A stretch of DNA of 64,000 nucleotides from Flavobacterium oreochromis (GCF_019565455.1 NZ_CP067377.1:2238001-2302000), one strand, 5' to 3'. Shown: positions 29,925-38,879, counted from the stretch's first letter. A program made the numbers and translations. Notes: a model not told the origin generated them from the letters alone.

Positions 29925-30390
29925 GTTAATTTTTTGTTTACTGTTTAAAATGGTTTAAAAAGTTCTATATAGCCAGTTTATTTTATAGGCTACAATAAAA
30001 AATAGAGTCTACTTTCTTAATATTAATAACATTTTTAAACAAGTTTTTTTTCTAACTATTTGGTATATATGTACTTTTTAAGTAAAAAATGTAGTAATTA
30101 TATTTTGTAATCACTAAGATGTTGATGTTTTAACTTGTCTTTAGATCTTAAAATTACTTTTGATACTTTAATGATATCAATTTAAGAAACTTCATTTTGT
30201 CTTAGAATAGACTCTGTCAAAGTTATTAAAAAAATACTTCATGATTACACTCACTTTTCTTTAGAGATCAGTTTTATATTGTTTTAAAAATATAACCCTA
30301 TGTTTTATAATTATACAGATTATAATGAGAGAATTTTAAAAGATTGATGTAAAATGATATAAAAAATATTGTTTTCTAGAATACACTTAT
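29925..30390. other. Intergenic, nothing recognised
   Basis: A 466-base AT-rich interval between two minus-strand genes. No open frame of meaningful length, no clear hairpin terminator for the LysR gene and no TAnnTTTG box for the DUF2721 gene were found. Confidence 0.5.
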
Positions 30391-31314
30391 TTAAATAGAT
30401 TCGTACCAATTAAATTTTTTTTCAATAATATTATGTTTTTCACTTTTTAGATGTTCTAAATAAGCTAATGCAGAAGGGCTATGTTTTTTTCCTTTTAACC
30501 AAATTAAGCTCCAATTAGTTTTTATAGGGAGTCCTTTCACAGAGATAATTTTTAAATTATTATTTTGTATTTCTTTTTGAATACCAATTAAAGGCATGAT
30601 TGAATATCCTAGTCCAGCTAAAAGAGCTTGTTTTACAGCTTCATTAGAAGTTAATTCAAATTTTTTGGCAACATTAATATTGTTGTTTTTAATAAATTGT
30701 TCCATTGTTTGACGTGTTCCAGAACCATTTTCTCTAAAAATTAATGGAAATTTATTAAAGATTTCTTCTGCCGTAATTTGTTGGTCAATATCATTGTCAT
30801 TATTTCCAACTAAATAAAGTTTATTCTGCATTAAATCAATCTTTTCTATTTTTAAATTTTCAGGTAGTATAGAAACTAATGCAAAATCTATTTCATTGCT
30901 TATTAGACTTTTAATTACCTTATTCTTATTAGTAACATCCATTTCAAGTTCTACTCCCATATTTTCTTTTAAGAAATTAGATAAAAAATAAGGCATCACA
31001 TATTTGCCTGTAGATACTACGGAAACTTTTATCTTTCCATATAATTGCCCTTTGTAAGCTAAACTACGATGGTTTATGGCGTTTACTTGTTCTAAAATTT
31101 GTTCAGCAGATTTTGCTATTTCTTTTCCAAAATCAGTTACATAAATTTTTCTTCCAATTACTTCAGTAAGAGGAATATCAAATTGATCTTGGAAATTTTT
31201 TAGTTGTATTGATACGGCTGGTTGTGTTAAATGTAATTCTTCAGAAGCTTTTGTAACACTTTGTAATTGAACTATTTTTAAAAAAATGCTTAATTGGTTT
31301 AAAGTATAATTCAT
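30391..31314 (-). CDS. LysR family transcriptional regulator
   Basis: 307 residues. The N-terminal winged helix-turn-helix (NQLSIFLKIVQLQSVTKASEELHLTQPAVSIQLKNF; recognition part SVTKASEELHLTQPAVS) precedes a periplasmic-binding-like effector domain (about 90-300). It is divergent from the five-gene operon ending in an SbtA transporter. LysR regulators next to SbtA-like or other carbon-uptake genes (CmpR, CcmR, RbcR) respond to carbon metabolites, so control of that operon is a reasonable inference. The effector is unknown. Confidence 0.9.
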   Translation of the reverse strand: MNYTLNQLSIFLKIVQLQSVTKASEELHLTQPAVSIQLKNFQDQFDIPLTEVIGRKIYVTDFGKEIAKSAEQILEQVNAINHRSLAYKGQLYGKIKVSVVSTGKYVMPYFLSNFLKENMGVELEMDVTNKNKVIKSLISNEIDFALVSILPENLKIEKIDLMQNKLYLVGNNDNDIDQQITAEEIFNKFPLIFRENGSGTRQTMEQFIKNNNINVAKKFELTSNEAVKQALLAGLGYSIMPLIGIQKEIQNNNLKIISVKGLPIKTNWSLIWLKGKKHSPSALAYLEHLKSEKHNIIEKKFNWYESI

Positions 31315-31338
31315 AAAAATATTTTATGTGTTTTATAA

Positions 31339-31346
31339 CAAATATA
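31339..31346 (-). promoter_or_regulatory. -7 promoter box of the LysR gene
   Basis: TATATTTG on the minus strand, 25 bases upstream of the LysR ATG, matches TAnnTTTG. The 87-base divergent region also has to hold the operon promoter and any LysR operator; the AT-rich inverted motif ATATAAATAAAAATATATAAAT lies in it. Confidence 0.5.
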
Positions 31347-31401
31347 AATAAAAATATATAAATAAAAGTTCTGAAATTTGTCTTGTGTAAAAAAGTTTAG
31401 T

Positions 31402-31569
31402 ATGAATTCAAAATATTATCAATTAGCACTTGGATTTTTTGTTGTATTAGAAATTTTTTTAATGGTAAATATTTACCTAATAGCAGATTTTCTTATTCAG
31501 CAATTATTTATAGGTCTTTTCATCTTTTTTTTAGTCTTAATTATTCGTTTAATTTCTAATAAAAAATAA
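31402..31569 (+). CDS. Small two-helix membrane protein, first gene of SbtA operon
   Basis: 55 residues from ATG 31402, almost wholly hydrophobic, with two membrane helices (LALGFFVVLEIFLMVNIYLI and FIGLFIFFLVLIIRLI) and a short basic end. It begins the operon and is 7 bases from the next gene. I do not recognise the family; it might be an accessory subunit of the transporter. Confidence 0.5.
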   Translation: MNSKYYQLALGFFVVLEIFLMVNIYLIADFLIQQLFIGLFIFFLVLIIRLISNKK

Positions 31570-31576
31570 ATTAATT

Positions 31577-31858
31577 ATGAAAACAATGATAAAAAGAATT
31601 AACGTAATTAATGATCAATTTACAGTAAATGAAGCAAAAGAAGTTTTATTAGATTATATAAGTAAAAGCATAAAACGAAATAAAATTGAAAACTTTAGTT
31701 CACAAATTCGATTGGGAATTGATGACGAAAAAGCTTTAAATAGAATTGAACATTTAAAAGCACAATTAGATAGTTTAAGCACATTTTTAAAAGAAGCACA
31801 GTTAAATAATAAAACCCTTAAGATAAAATCTTTTATAGAAATTCAATATGTTGATTAA
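31577..31858 (+). CDS. Small hypothetical protein of SbtA operon
   Basis: 93 residues, mostly helical and charged (NEAKEVLLDYISKSIKRNKIENFSS, ALNRIEHLKAQLDSLSTFLKEAQL), with a C-terminal strand (LKIKSFIEIQYVD). No membrane segment. It does not show the PII-like T-loop pattern of SbtB, the usual SbtA partner. It overlaps the next gene by 11 bases, so the two are translationally coupled. Function unknown. Confidence 0.55.
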   Translation: MKTMIKRINVINDQFTVNEAKEVLLDYISKSIKRNKIENFSSQIRLGIDDEKALNRIEHLKAQLDSLSTFLKEAQLNNKTLKIKSFIEIQYVD

Positions 31859-32702
31859 TCAAGATTATTTTAAAAGTAGAAAATTGTTAGTTGTTTCTAA
31901 GCATAAGAAAGAACAAGTTATAGCTCCCATAGTTGAAAAAGAATTAGGAGTTACAGTTTTTACTTCTCAACTTTTTGATACTGATTCTTTAGGAACATTT
32001 ACAGGAGAAATAAATAGACAAAATAGTGCTCTGAATACAGTTAGGAAAAAGTGCGTAGAAGCTATGAAATTAGAAGGTTATGATTTAGCTATTGCTACGG
32101 AAGGATCTTTTGGTAATCATCCCAATATATTTTATGCTTGCGCAAATGAAGAAATTATAATGTTAAAGGATTTAAAAAATAATATTGAAATAGTAGAAAA
32201 GGTCTTAAGTTTTGTTACCAATTTTGGTTCTGCTAGAGTTAATAATAAATCTGAACTTAAAAATTTCTTACATAGAGTAGATTTTCCAACACATCGCATT
32301 ATTTTAAAAGCAGCTGAAAAGGATTTTAAAAATATGGTTAAAGGAATTAATAATAGAAAAGAATTAATGAGTCATTTTTATAATTTTCTACCTATAAATG
32401 GTTATTGTTTTATAGAAACAGATATGCGAGCTTGTTATAATCCTAAAAGGATGAAAGTAATAGAAGAAGCGACATTAAAATTGATTAATAAAATAAAAAA
32501 TGTTTGTCCAATATGTTCCTTCCCTGGTTATGGAATTGTAGATTTAGCCAAAGGTTTACCTTGTGGTTGGTGTAAAAGTCCGACAGATTCCATTCTTTAT
32601 TATGTTTATAAATGTGCTAATTGTCATTATCGACAGAAAATTATGTATCCAAAAGGGACTAAAGAAGAAGATCCAATGTATTGTAATAAATGTAATCCAT
32701 AA
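31848..32702 (+). CDS. DUF6671 family protein with C-terminal zinc ribbon
   Basis: 284 residues. The N-terminal part (KHKKEQVIAPIVEKELGV, LGTFTGEI, AIATEGSFGNHPNIF) and middle (CFIETDMRACYNPKRMKVIEEATLKL) match DUF6671 as I remember it. The C-terminus has four cysteine pairs, CPIC, CGWC, CANC and CNKC, which must bind zinc. No catalytic role is established for the family. It sits 2 bases before the Sua5 gene. Confidence 0.7.
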   Translation: MLINQDYFKSRKLLVVSKHKKEQVIAPIVEKELGVTVFTSQLFDTDSLGTFTGEINRQNSALNTVRKKCVEAMKLEGYDLAIATEGSFGNHPNIFYACANEEIIMLKDLKNNIEIVEKVLSFVTNFGSARVNNKSELKNFLHRVDFPTHRIILKAAEKDFKNMVKGINNRKELMSHFYNFLPINGYCFIETDMRACYNPKRMKVIEEATLKLINKIKNVCPICSFPGYGIVDLAKGLPCGWCKSPTDSILYYVYKCANCHYRQKIMYPKGTKEEDPMYCNKCNP

Positions 32703-32704
32703 TA

Positions 32705-33658
32705 ATGATAACACAAGATATAAATAGAGTAATTAAAATATTAGAAAACCAAGGTGTAATAGGTTTACCTACTGAAACGGTATATGGATTAGGAGGATCC
32801 CTTTTTTCTGATAAAGCTATTCGTGAAATTTATTCAATAAAAAATAGACCTTTTGAAAATCCCTTAATTGTACATATCTCTAATAAAGATAGGATAGTAG
32901 AATTAGTTACATTAATTCCTGATGAAATTCAGGTTTTGATAAATGCTTTTTCTCCTGGACCTATTACTTTTTTATTACCCAAAAACCATAAAGTTTCTTC
33001 TCTAGTTACAGCAGGAAAATCGAATGTAGCAATTAGAATACCTTCTCATCCATTAGCTCAAGAACTGCTTACTAAATTAGATTTTCCTTTAGTAGCACCT
33101 AGTGCTAATCCGTTTCAGCGAGTTAGTCCTGTAACAGCACAACAAGTAGAAAATTATTTTTCAAATGAAAAAGTAGTAGTGCTGGACGGAGGGTTAGCCA
33201 GTTGTGGTATTGAGTCAACAATAGTAGGTTATGAAAAAGGAAAGGTTGTCTTGTTTAGAGAAGGATATATTACATTAAAAAAAATTGAAAATGTATTAAA
33301 TGATTCCATAATAAATAAAACCAAAAGGAAAGAGATTGAAGCTCCAGGAATGTATAAAAGGCACTATGCTCCCTCTTGTCCGCTTATAATAGCACAAGAT
33401 ATAGAAAAAGAAGTTCTAAGGTGGAAAAATAAAAAGATAGGGGTTTTGTTGTTAGAGTCTAAAACAGATGATGAAAAAGATTGTTTTGTAATCAGCTTAT
33501 CAAAAAAAGGAAATACAAAAGAAGCTCTGTCTAATTTATATAACGCGTTACATATTTTAGAAAATCAAAAAATAGATATCATAATCACTCATTTATTTCC
33601 TAATGATGAATATGGTAGTATTATAAATGAAAGATTATTAAAAGCTAGTTACAAATGA
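32705..33658 (+). CDS. L-threonylcarbamoyladenylate synthase, Sua5 type
   Basis: 317 residues. The YrdC domain (1-205) has GLPTETVYGLGG, NRPFENPLIVH and SNVAIRIPSHPLAQ, and the substrate-closing region APSANPFQRVSPVTAQQV. The linker PGMYKRHYAP and a C-terminal Sua5 domain (220-317) follow, so it is the long Sua5 form, not short TsaC. The family condenses threonine, bicarbonate and ATP to threonylcarbamoyl-AMP for tRNA t6A37. Its stop overlaps the start of the SbtA gene (ATGA), placing a bicarbonate user beside a bicarbonate transporter. Confidence 0.9.
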   Translation: MITQDINRVIKILENQGVIGLPTETVYGLGGSLFSDKAIREIYSIKNRPFENPLIVHISNKDRIVELVTLIPDEIQVLINAFSPGPITFLLPKNHKVSSLVTAGKSNVAIRIPSHPLAQELLTKLDFPLVAPSANPFQRVSPVTAQQVENYFSNEKVVVLDGGLASCGIESTIVGYEKGKVVLFREGYITLKKIENVLNDSIINKTKRKEIEAPGMYKRHYAPSCPLIIAQDIEKEVLRWKNKKIGVLLLESKTDDEKDCFVISLSKKGNTKEALSNLYNALHILENQKIDIIITHLFPNDEYGSIINERLLKASYK

Positions 33659-34607
33659 ATCTAGAATTATTATTTGACAATTTATCAAATCCTGCATTGT
33701 TGTTTTTGTACTAGGTTTGATCGCTGTTTTTTTTAAAAGTGACCTTGAAATACCGCAAAATTCATCAAAATTTATATCACTTTATTTATTATTTTCTATA
33801 GGTTTTAAAGGAGGGCAGGAATTATCACATAGTCACTTTACACTACAAATAGCTTGGTGTATTTTGTTTGGAATCATAATGGCCATTCTTATTCCTTTGT
33901 ATACTTTTTTTATTTTAAAAACAAAACTTAATATATATGATTCGGGAGCCATTGCGGCTTCTTACGGTTCTGTTAGTGCAGTGACATTTGTAACAGCAAT
34001 ATCGTTTTTAGAAATGCAAAATATAGCTTATAATGGTTATATGGTAGCTGTAATGGCATTAATGGAAGCTCCTGCTATAATAATAGGAGTATTCTTAGTT
34101 AATTATTTTAATTCTCAAAAAAATAAAATAAAATTATTAGATATGCTTAAGCATTCATTTACTAATGGAAGTGTATTATTAATAATAGGTAGTTTAATTA
34201 TTGGGTTGTTAACTAGTGATAAGCAAGCACTAGGGATTAAACCTTTTACAAATGATTTATTCAAAGGATTTTTAGCAATTTTTTTATTAGATATGGGGAT
34301 TTCAAGTGGTAAAAAAATTCAATCTTTAATTAATAATGGTTGGTTTACACTCTTGTTTGCTATAGTTATCCCTGTAATTAATGGAACAGTGGTGGCATAT
34401 CTATCACAGTTTGTGTGTTCTGAAATGGGTAATAGACTTTTAATGTCAGTATTAGCAGCCAGTGCTTCTTATATAGCAGTGCCTGCGGCAGTTAAAATAG
34501 CGATACCAAAAGCTAATCCTGGTTTATTTGTTCCTATGGCATTAGCTATAACATTTCCCATAAATATAACGATAGGAATTCCCATTTTTTATTTCATAAT
34601 TAGTTAA
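33656..34607 (+). CDS. SbtA-type sodium-dependent bicarbonate transporter (one frameshift)
   Basis: Begins at ATG 33656 inside the upstream stop codon (MNLELLFDNLSNPALLF), loses one T in a T5 run near 33712 and continues VLGLIAVFFKSDLEIPQNSSKF. The joined length is about 317 residues with ten hydrophobic segments. Conserved SbtA (DUF897) features are LPIPQ-like acidic start, FSIGFKGGQEL, AIAASYGSVSAVTFV, MALMEAPAIIIG and AASASYIAVPAAVKIA. Cyanobacterial SbtA imports HCO3- with Na+. Transport of another small anion is possible in a non-photosynthetic bacterium. Confidence 0.85.
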
Positions 34608-34618
34608 TTTATTTGATT

Positions 34619-34653
34619 AAAAACCTGTCAGATGTCATCCCTGGCAGGTTTTG
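34619..34653 (+). terminator. Rho-independent terminator of SbtA operon
   Basis: Stem AAACCTGTCAG/CTGGCAGGTTT with one wobble pair, a 9-base loop and a short T tail, 12 bases after the stop. Confidence 0.75.
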
Positions 34654-34733
34654 CTAAATTTAATTAAGCTTATTTTTCTTATAAGTTGTATTTATAAGTA
34701 ATTCTTTTTATTATAATTACAATAAAAAAAAGT

Positions 34734-34964
34734 TTGTATAGTTTTATATCGTATCTTTGCACTTTAATTTAAAGGTTACTGCTTTTTGATTTTCTGTTCA
34801 AGTAGTTTATAAACTTCCTCAGTGATTACTTTCCAGCTGCCATTTTTTTAAAACCTATTTTTTAATTCATAGTTAGAATCTGTAGTATTTTATTATTATT
34901 ACTACTGTTGTTTGTTTCTATATGATTAATTTATAGTTAATGATACAAGTAAATCTAAATATAT
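34734..34964 (+). promoter_or_regulatory. Promoter and long leader of cold-shock genes
   Basis: TATCTTTG at 34752-34759, with a TTG at 34734-34736 (15-base spacing), is a good -7 box. Transcription would begin near 34766, leaving a leader of nearly 200 bases before the first cold-shock gene, far longer than elsewhere in the window. Long 5' leaders are a known feature of cspA-type mRNAs, where they act as thermosensors. Part of the leader (34783-34850) reads as about 22 open codons on the minus strand. Confidence 0.55.
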
Positions 34965-35396
34965 ATGGCAGATTCTTATTCTAAAAAAGAAAATAATAAG
35001 AAAAAAATAAAAAAACAACAAGATAAAGAGCTTAGAAGAACTGAGCGTAAAGCAAATAATAATAAAGGGAAATCTTTAGAGGAGATGTTTGTTTACGTTG
35101 ATAAAAATGGAAATTTAACCTCTGTGCCACCTCATTTACAAGTCCTTGAAGTAGAAAAGAATAATGAGAAGACTAATGAAAGCTCAAGTGTAAAAAGAAA
35201 AGATTTTTCTACAGGTATTGTTACTTTTATAAAAGATACTGGTTTTGGATTTATTACGGAGGATCAAACTAGGGATAATTTATTATTTCATTTTGAAGGA
35301 GGAAATACAAAATTTAAAAAGAATACAAGAGTAAGTTTTAAAAAAGAAACGACTCCTAAAGGTTTCAGAGCCACACATGTCGTAATTATTAATTAA
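34965..35396 (+). CDS. Cold-shock-domain protein with basic N-terminal extension
   Basis: 143 residues. Residues 1-35 are Lys/Asn/Arg-rich and probably disordered (KKENNKKKIKKQQDKELRR). A linker follows, then a cold-shock domain at about 78-143, with the RNP1-like motif TGFGFITED, RNP2-like LLFHFEG and the end TPKGFRATHVVI. RNP2 reads LFHF where canonical Csp has IFVH. The basic tail suggests nucleic-acid binding or ribosome association. It lies 14 bases upstream of a canonical Csp gene. Confidence 0.8.
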   Translation: MADSYSKKENNKKKIKKQQDKELRRTERKANNNKGKSLEEMFVYVDKNGNLTSVPPHLQVLEVEKNNEKTNESSSVKRKDFSTGIVTFIKDTGFGFITEDQTRDNLLFHFEGGNTKFKKNTRVSFKKETTPKGFRATHVVIIN

Positions 35397-35410
35397 ATAT
35401 AAATATAGAA

Positions 35411-35599
35411 ATGCAAGAAGGTACAGTAAAATTTTTTAATGAAACAAAAGGTTTTGGATTTATTACTTCTAATGATGGACAAGAAATTTTTGTTCACACT
35501 ACAGGTTTAACACAACGTGTGAGAGAAAATGACGTAGTAGTTTTTGAGGTAGAGCGTACACCTAAAGGACTAGCTGCTATTAACGTGAAAAGAAAATAA
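35411..35599 (+). CDS. Cold-shock protein, CspA family
   Basis: 62 residues with the complete oligonucleotide-binding fold: GTVKFFNETKGFGFITSNDG (RNP1 KGFGFI), EIFVHTTGL (RNP2 IFVH) and the TPKGLAAINVKRK end. Binds single-stranded RNA/DNA as a chaperone. Probably co-transcribed with the preceding cold-shock-domain gene. Confidence 0.92.
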   Translation: MQEGTVKFFNETKGFGFITSNDGQEIFVHTTGLTQRVRENDVVVFEVERTPKGLAAINVKRK

Positions 35600-35610
35600 G
35601 CAAAAATTAT

Positions 35611-35637
35611 AAAAGCCTGATAAAATCAGGCTTTTAT
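35611..35637. terminator. Bidirectional terminator between csp and htpG
   Basis: A perfect 11-bp stem AAAAGCCTGAT/ATCAGGCTTTT with a 3-base loop serves both convergent genes. Confidence 0.85.
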
Positions 35638-35640
35638 GTT

Positions 35641-37524
35641 TTATTTTAGAGATTCGAAACTTCTTTTTACGAATGAAGTTAATTCTTCACCCTTTAATAG
35701 TCCTTGTGATAGTTTAGCAATATCTAAGGCTTGTTTTACTAAATCTTTTTGAATACTCTCATCACTATTTAGGATAGAAGTAGCTAAATCAGAGTTAGTA
35801 TTTACAACTAAATTGTACATTTCTGGGAAATTCCCCATTCCAAACATACCACCACCGCCAGTTTGACTCATTTCTTTCATACGTCTCATAAACTCTGGTT
35901 GCGTAATCATAAAAGGAGCTGAATTGCTATCTAGAGCTTCCATTTGTACTGTATAATTTTCCTTCGGAACAACAGTTTCGATAGTAGCTTTTAATTTGTC
36001 TTTTTCTTCATCAGATAATTTAGATATTGTAGTGTCTTCCTTTTGAATTAACTTATCAATATGATCTGCATCTACACGTGCAAAAGTGATATTTTCATTA
36101 TCAGCTTCTAACTTTTGAATTAAATGTGATACAATAGGTGAGTCTAATAGTAATACCTGGTAGCCTTTTTCTTTTGCAATGTCAATATAACTGTGCTGAG
36201 CATCTTTATTAGAAGCATACAGTACAACTAATTTTCCATTTTTGTCAGTCTGTGAGTCTTTTAGAGCTTCTTTTAATTCTGTTAGTGTATAGTATTTGTT
36301 ATCAGTTGTTGGATATAATACGAAATCACCTGCTTTTTCATAAAATTTAGCTTCAGATAACATTCCATATTCTAAAACAACCTTAATATCGTTCCATTTC
36401 TTTTCAAAATCTTCACGATTTTCGTTGAATAATGATTTTAGTTTATCGGAAACTTTACGTGTAATATAGTTTGAAATCTTTTTTACATTACCATCAGCTT
36501 GTAAATACGAACGAGATACATTTAATGGAATGTCAGGAGAATCTACCACTCCTTTTAACATCATTAAAAATTCAGGAACAATGCCTTCTACATTATCTGT
36601 TACAAATACTTGATTCTGATATAATTGAATTTTGTCTTTTTGGATTTGTAAATCACCTGAAAGTTTAGGGAAATATAAAATACCTGTTAAATTAAATGGA
36701 TAATCTACATTTAAATGAATATTGAATAAAGGTTCTTCAAAATTCATTGGATATAACTCTCTATAGAAATTTTTATAATCTTCATCAGTTAATTCTGATG
36801 GTTGTTTTGTCCAAGCAGGATTCGTATTGTTGATGAAGTTATCAACTTCTATATATTCTGTTTTGTAATCATCAGGAGCATCCTCTGGTTTTGGTAATGC
36901 TTCTTGTTTAGTGCCAAACTTAATAGGTATTGGCATAAACTTATTGTACTTTGTCAGTAATTCACGAATTTTGAAGTCTTCTAAAAATTCAATAGAATCA
37001 TCTGCAATATGGAGAATAATTTCGGTTCCTCTTTCAGTTTTATTATGAGGCTCCAATGTAAACTCAGGACTACCATCGCAAGTCCAATGAGCAGCTGATT
37101 CATCTTTAAAAGATTTCGTGATAATTTCTACTTTGTTAGCAACCATGAAAGCAGAATAAAAACCTAAACCAAAATGACCAATTACACCAGAGTCTTTAGC
37201 TGAATCTTTGTATTTCTCTAAAAATTCTTCAGCACCAGAAAAGGCAATTTGATTAATGTATTTTTCTACTTCTTCAGCAGTCATACCTAAACCTTGATCA
37301 ATAATGTGAAGCTTTTTACCTTCTTTGTCAACTTTAACCTCAATTATAGGGTTTCCATATTCTACTTTAGCCTCTCCAATACTAGTTAAGTGTTTTAGTT
37401 TTAAAGTAGCATCTGTAGCATTTGAAACCAACTCACGCAAAAAAATTTCGTGGTCGCTATATAAAAACTTTTTGATTAAGGGAAAGATGTTTTCTACTGA
37501 AACATTAATTTTTCCTGTTGTCAT
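35641..37524 (-). CDS. htpG: Molecular chaperone HtpG (bacterial Hsp90)
   Basis: 627 residues, intact. The N-terminal GHKL ATPase shows LRELVSNATDAT, DQGLGMTAEEV, and GHFGLGFYSAFMVA with lid glycines. The middle domain contains ILYFP and NVSRSYLQAD (catalytic-loop Arg). The C-terminal dimerisation part ends LKGEELTSFVKRSFESLK. A Met/Gly insert (TGGGGMFGMGNFPEM) before the C-terminal helix is typical of flavobacterial HtpG. ATP-driven remodelling of client proteins in the cytosol. Confidence 0.95.
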   Translation of the reverse strand: MTTGKINVSVENIFPLIKKFLYSDHEIFLRELVSNATDATLKLKHLTSIGEAKVEYGNPIIEVKVDKEGKKLHIIDQGLGMTAEEVEKYINQIAFSGAEEFLEKYKDSAKDSGVIGHFGLGFYSAFMVANKVEIITKSFKDESAAHWTCDGSPEFTLEPHNKTERGTEIILHIADDSIEFLEDFKIRELLTKYNKFMPIPIKFGTKQEALPKPEDAPDDYKTEYIEVDNFINNTNPAWTKQPSELTDEDYKNFYRELYPMNFEEPLFNIHLNVDYPFNLTGILYFPKLSGDLQIQKDKIQLYQNQVFVTDNVEGIVPEFLMMLKGVVDSPDIPLNVSRSYLQADGNVKKISNYITRKVSDKLKSLFNENREDFEKKWNDIKVVLEYGMLSEAKFYEKAGDFVLYPTTDNKYYTLTELKEALKDSQTDKNGKLVVLYASNKDAQHSYIDIAKEKGYQVLLLDSPIVSHLIQKLEADNENITFARVDADHIDKLIQKEDTTISKLSDEEKDKLKATIETVVPKENYTVQMEALDSNSAPFMITQPEFMRRMKEMSQTGGGGMFGMGNFPEMYNLVVNTNSDLATSILNSDESIQKDLVKQALDIAKLSQGLLKGEELTSFVKRSFESLK

Positions 37525-37646
37525 ATGTTGTTGTAATTTAAATTTATTCTTTCAAAACCTTTTCAAATAGAATACCAATTCTTGAAATCTGACAAATTGA
37601 CGGATTATGTAGTAGATTTTCTACTAAAAAATTATTAAATTGGTAC

Positions 37647-37654
37647 TAAATTTG
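37647..37654 (+). promoter_or_regulatory. -7 promoter box of the lipocalin/OmpA pair
   Basis: TAAATTTG fits TAnnTTTG and is 32 bases upstream of the lipocalin-like ATG. No clear -33 TTG at the expected distance. Confidence 0.5.
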
Positions 37655-37685
37655 CCGTCTTGGCAAACGTAAAAATCAAAATAAA

Positions 37686-38162
37686 ATGAAAAAACTAGTT
37701 TTAATGGCTGCTGTGTTAGGAGCCATAGTTTCTTGTAAACCTAAACAATCATTAGTTACTACAAGTATAAACAGAAAAACACAGGTATCACTAAAAGGAG
37801 ATTGGGTAATTAATGGGGTAGAATATGCGGGGTCTGAATATTTTAAGGTAACTTCTTTTGAAATTGCTGATGCAAAATGTTTTGAAGGAAGTGAGTGGCA
37901 TTTAGTATCTAATAATGATTCAGGTAATGTAGCTTTAAAAAAAGCGGGTTGTCCTACTTATGCTTCTGATATTAAATGGTATGTGACAGATGAAAATCAA
38001 ATGGTTTTAAAATTTATTAAAGATGGTGAAAAACCAAGAAAAGTTGTATCAGGCTATATTTTGATTGTATCAAATGTAACAGAAAATTCATTTGATCTAA
38101 CAAATAAAGTACAAGTAGGGAATAGTGCAGGCAAGGTGGTTTATCATTTTAAAAGAAAATAA
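37686..38162 (+). CDS. Lipocalin-like lipoprotein
   Basis: 158 residues with a lipoprotein signal ending in the lipobox AIVSC (Cys17). The mature part begins with a short linker, then LKGDWVINGVEYAGSEYFKVTSFEIAD and alternating strands (EWHLVSNNDSG, QMVLKFIKDGE, SGYILIVSNVTENSFDLTNKV), compatible with a small lipocalin barrel. Two cysteines (CFEG and GCPT) may form a disulfide. It is 14 bases upstream of the OmpA-like lipoprotein gene. Confidence 0.75.
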   Translation: MKKLVLMAAVLGAIVSCKPKQSLVTTSINRKTQVSLKGDWVINGVEYAGSEYFKVTSFEIADAKCFEGSEWHLVSNNDSGNVALKKAGCPTYASDIKWYVTDENQMVLKFIKDGEKPRKVVSGYILIVSNVTENSFDLTNKVQVGNSAGKVVYHFKRK

Positions 38163-38176
38163 AAAAATAAAGAAGG

Positions 38177-38869
38177 ATGAAAAAGTTAGCAATCTATACA
38201 ATGTCAGGAGCTTTTTTAATTAGTGGAATGACAAGTTGTGAGGCAATTAAAAACACAAATAATACGCAAAGAGGAGCAGCTTTAGGAACTGTAGCAGGAG
38301 CTGTTTTAGGAGGTGTATTAGGTAATAATGTAGGTAAAGGTGGTAATGGTGCTTTGGGAGCTGTTTTAGGAGGTGTTATTGGTGGTGTAGCAGGAGGAGT
38401 TATTGGTAATAAAATGGATAGACAAGCTCGTAAAATTAGTGAATCATTACCAGGAGCACAAGTAGAAAGAGTAGGAGAAGGAATTAAATTGACTTTAGGA
38501 GAAAATTCAGTTAATTTTGATTTTAATAAAGCAACTTTAACAGCAAAGGCAAAAGCAAATTTAGATAAATTAGTGCCTGTTTTTAAGGAATATGGAGATA
38601 CAGATATTAAGATTTATGGATATACTGATAGCAAGGGATCTGATGATTACAATTTAAAATTATCTGATGATCGAGCAAAAGCAGTAAAAAATTATTTAGC
38701 CTCTAAAGGTTTAAACGGAAGCCGTTTTATTACCACAGGTATGGGAGAAGCAGATCCATTGGCAACTAATGATACTGATGCAGGTAGGGCTCAAAATCGT
38801 CGTGTGGAATTTGCTATTACCGCTAATGACAAGATGATTCAAGATGCTAAAAATGAAGCAGGGAATTAG
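38177..38869 (+). CDS. OmpA family lipoprotein with glycine-zipper segment
   Basis: 230 residues. The lipobox is GMTSC. Residues about 35-85 are a Gly/Ala/Val zipper (AGAVLGGVLGNNVGKGG, GGVIGGVAGGVIGNKMD) that can insert in a membrane. The OmpA peptidoglycan-binding domain follows (VNFDFNKATLTAKAKANLDKL, IYGYTDSKGSDDYNLKLSDDRAKAV, and ending GRAQNRRVEFAI), with the conserved Asp and Arg. Length and layout resemble YiaD. It probably anchors the outer membrane to peptidoglycan. Confidence 0.88.
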   Translation: MKKLAIYTMSGAFLISGMTSCEAIKNTNNTQRGAALGTVAGAVLGGVLGNNVGKGGNGALGAVLGGVIGGVAGGVIGNKMDRQARKISESLPGAQVERVGEGIKLTLGENSVNFDFNKATLTAKAKANLDKLVPVFKEYGDTDIKIYGYTDSKGSDDYNLKLSDDRAKAVKNYLASKGLNGSRFITTGMGEADPLATNDTDAGRAQNRRVEFAITANDKMIQDAKNEAGN

Positions 38870-38879
38870 TAATATGATG

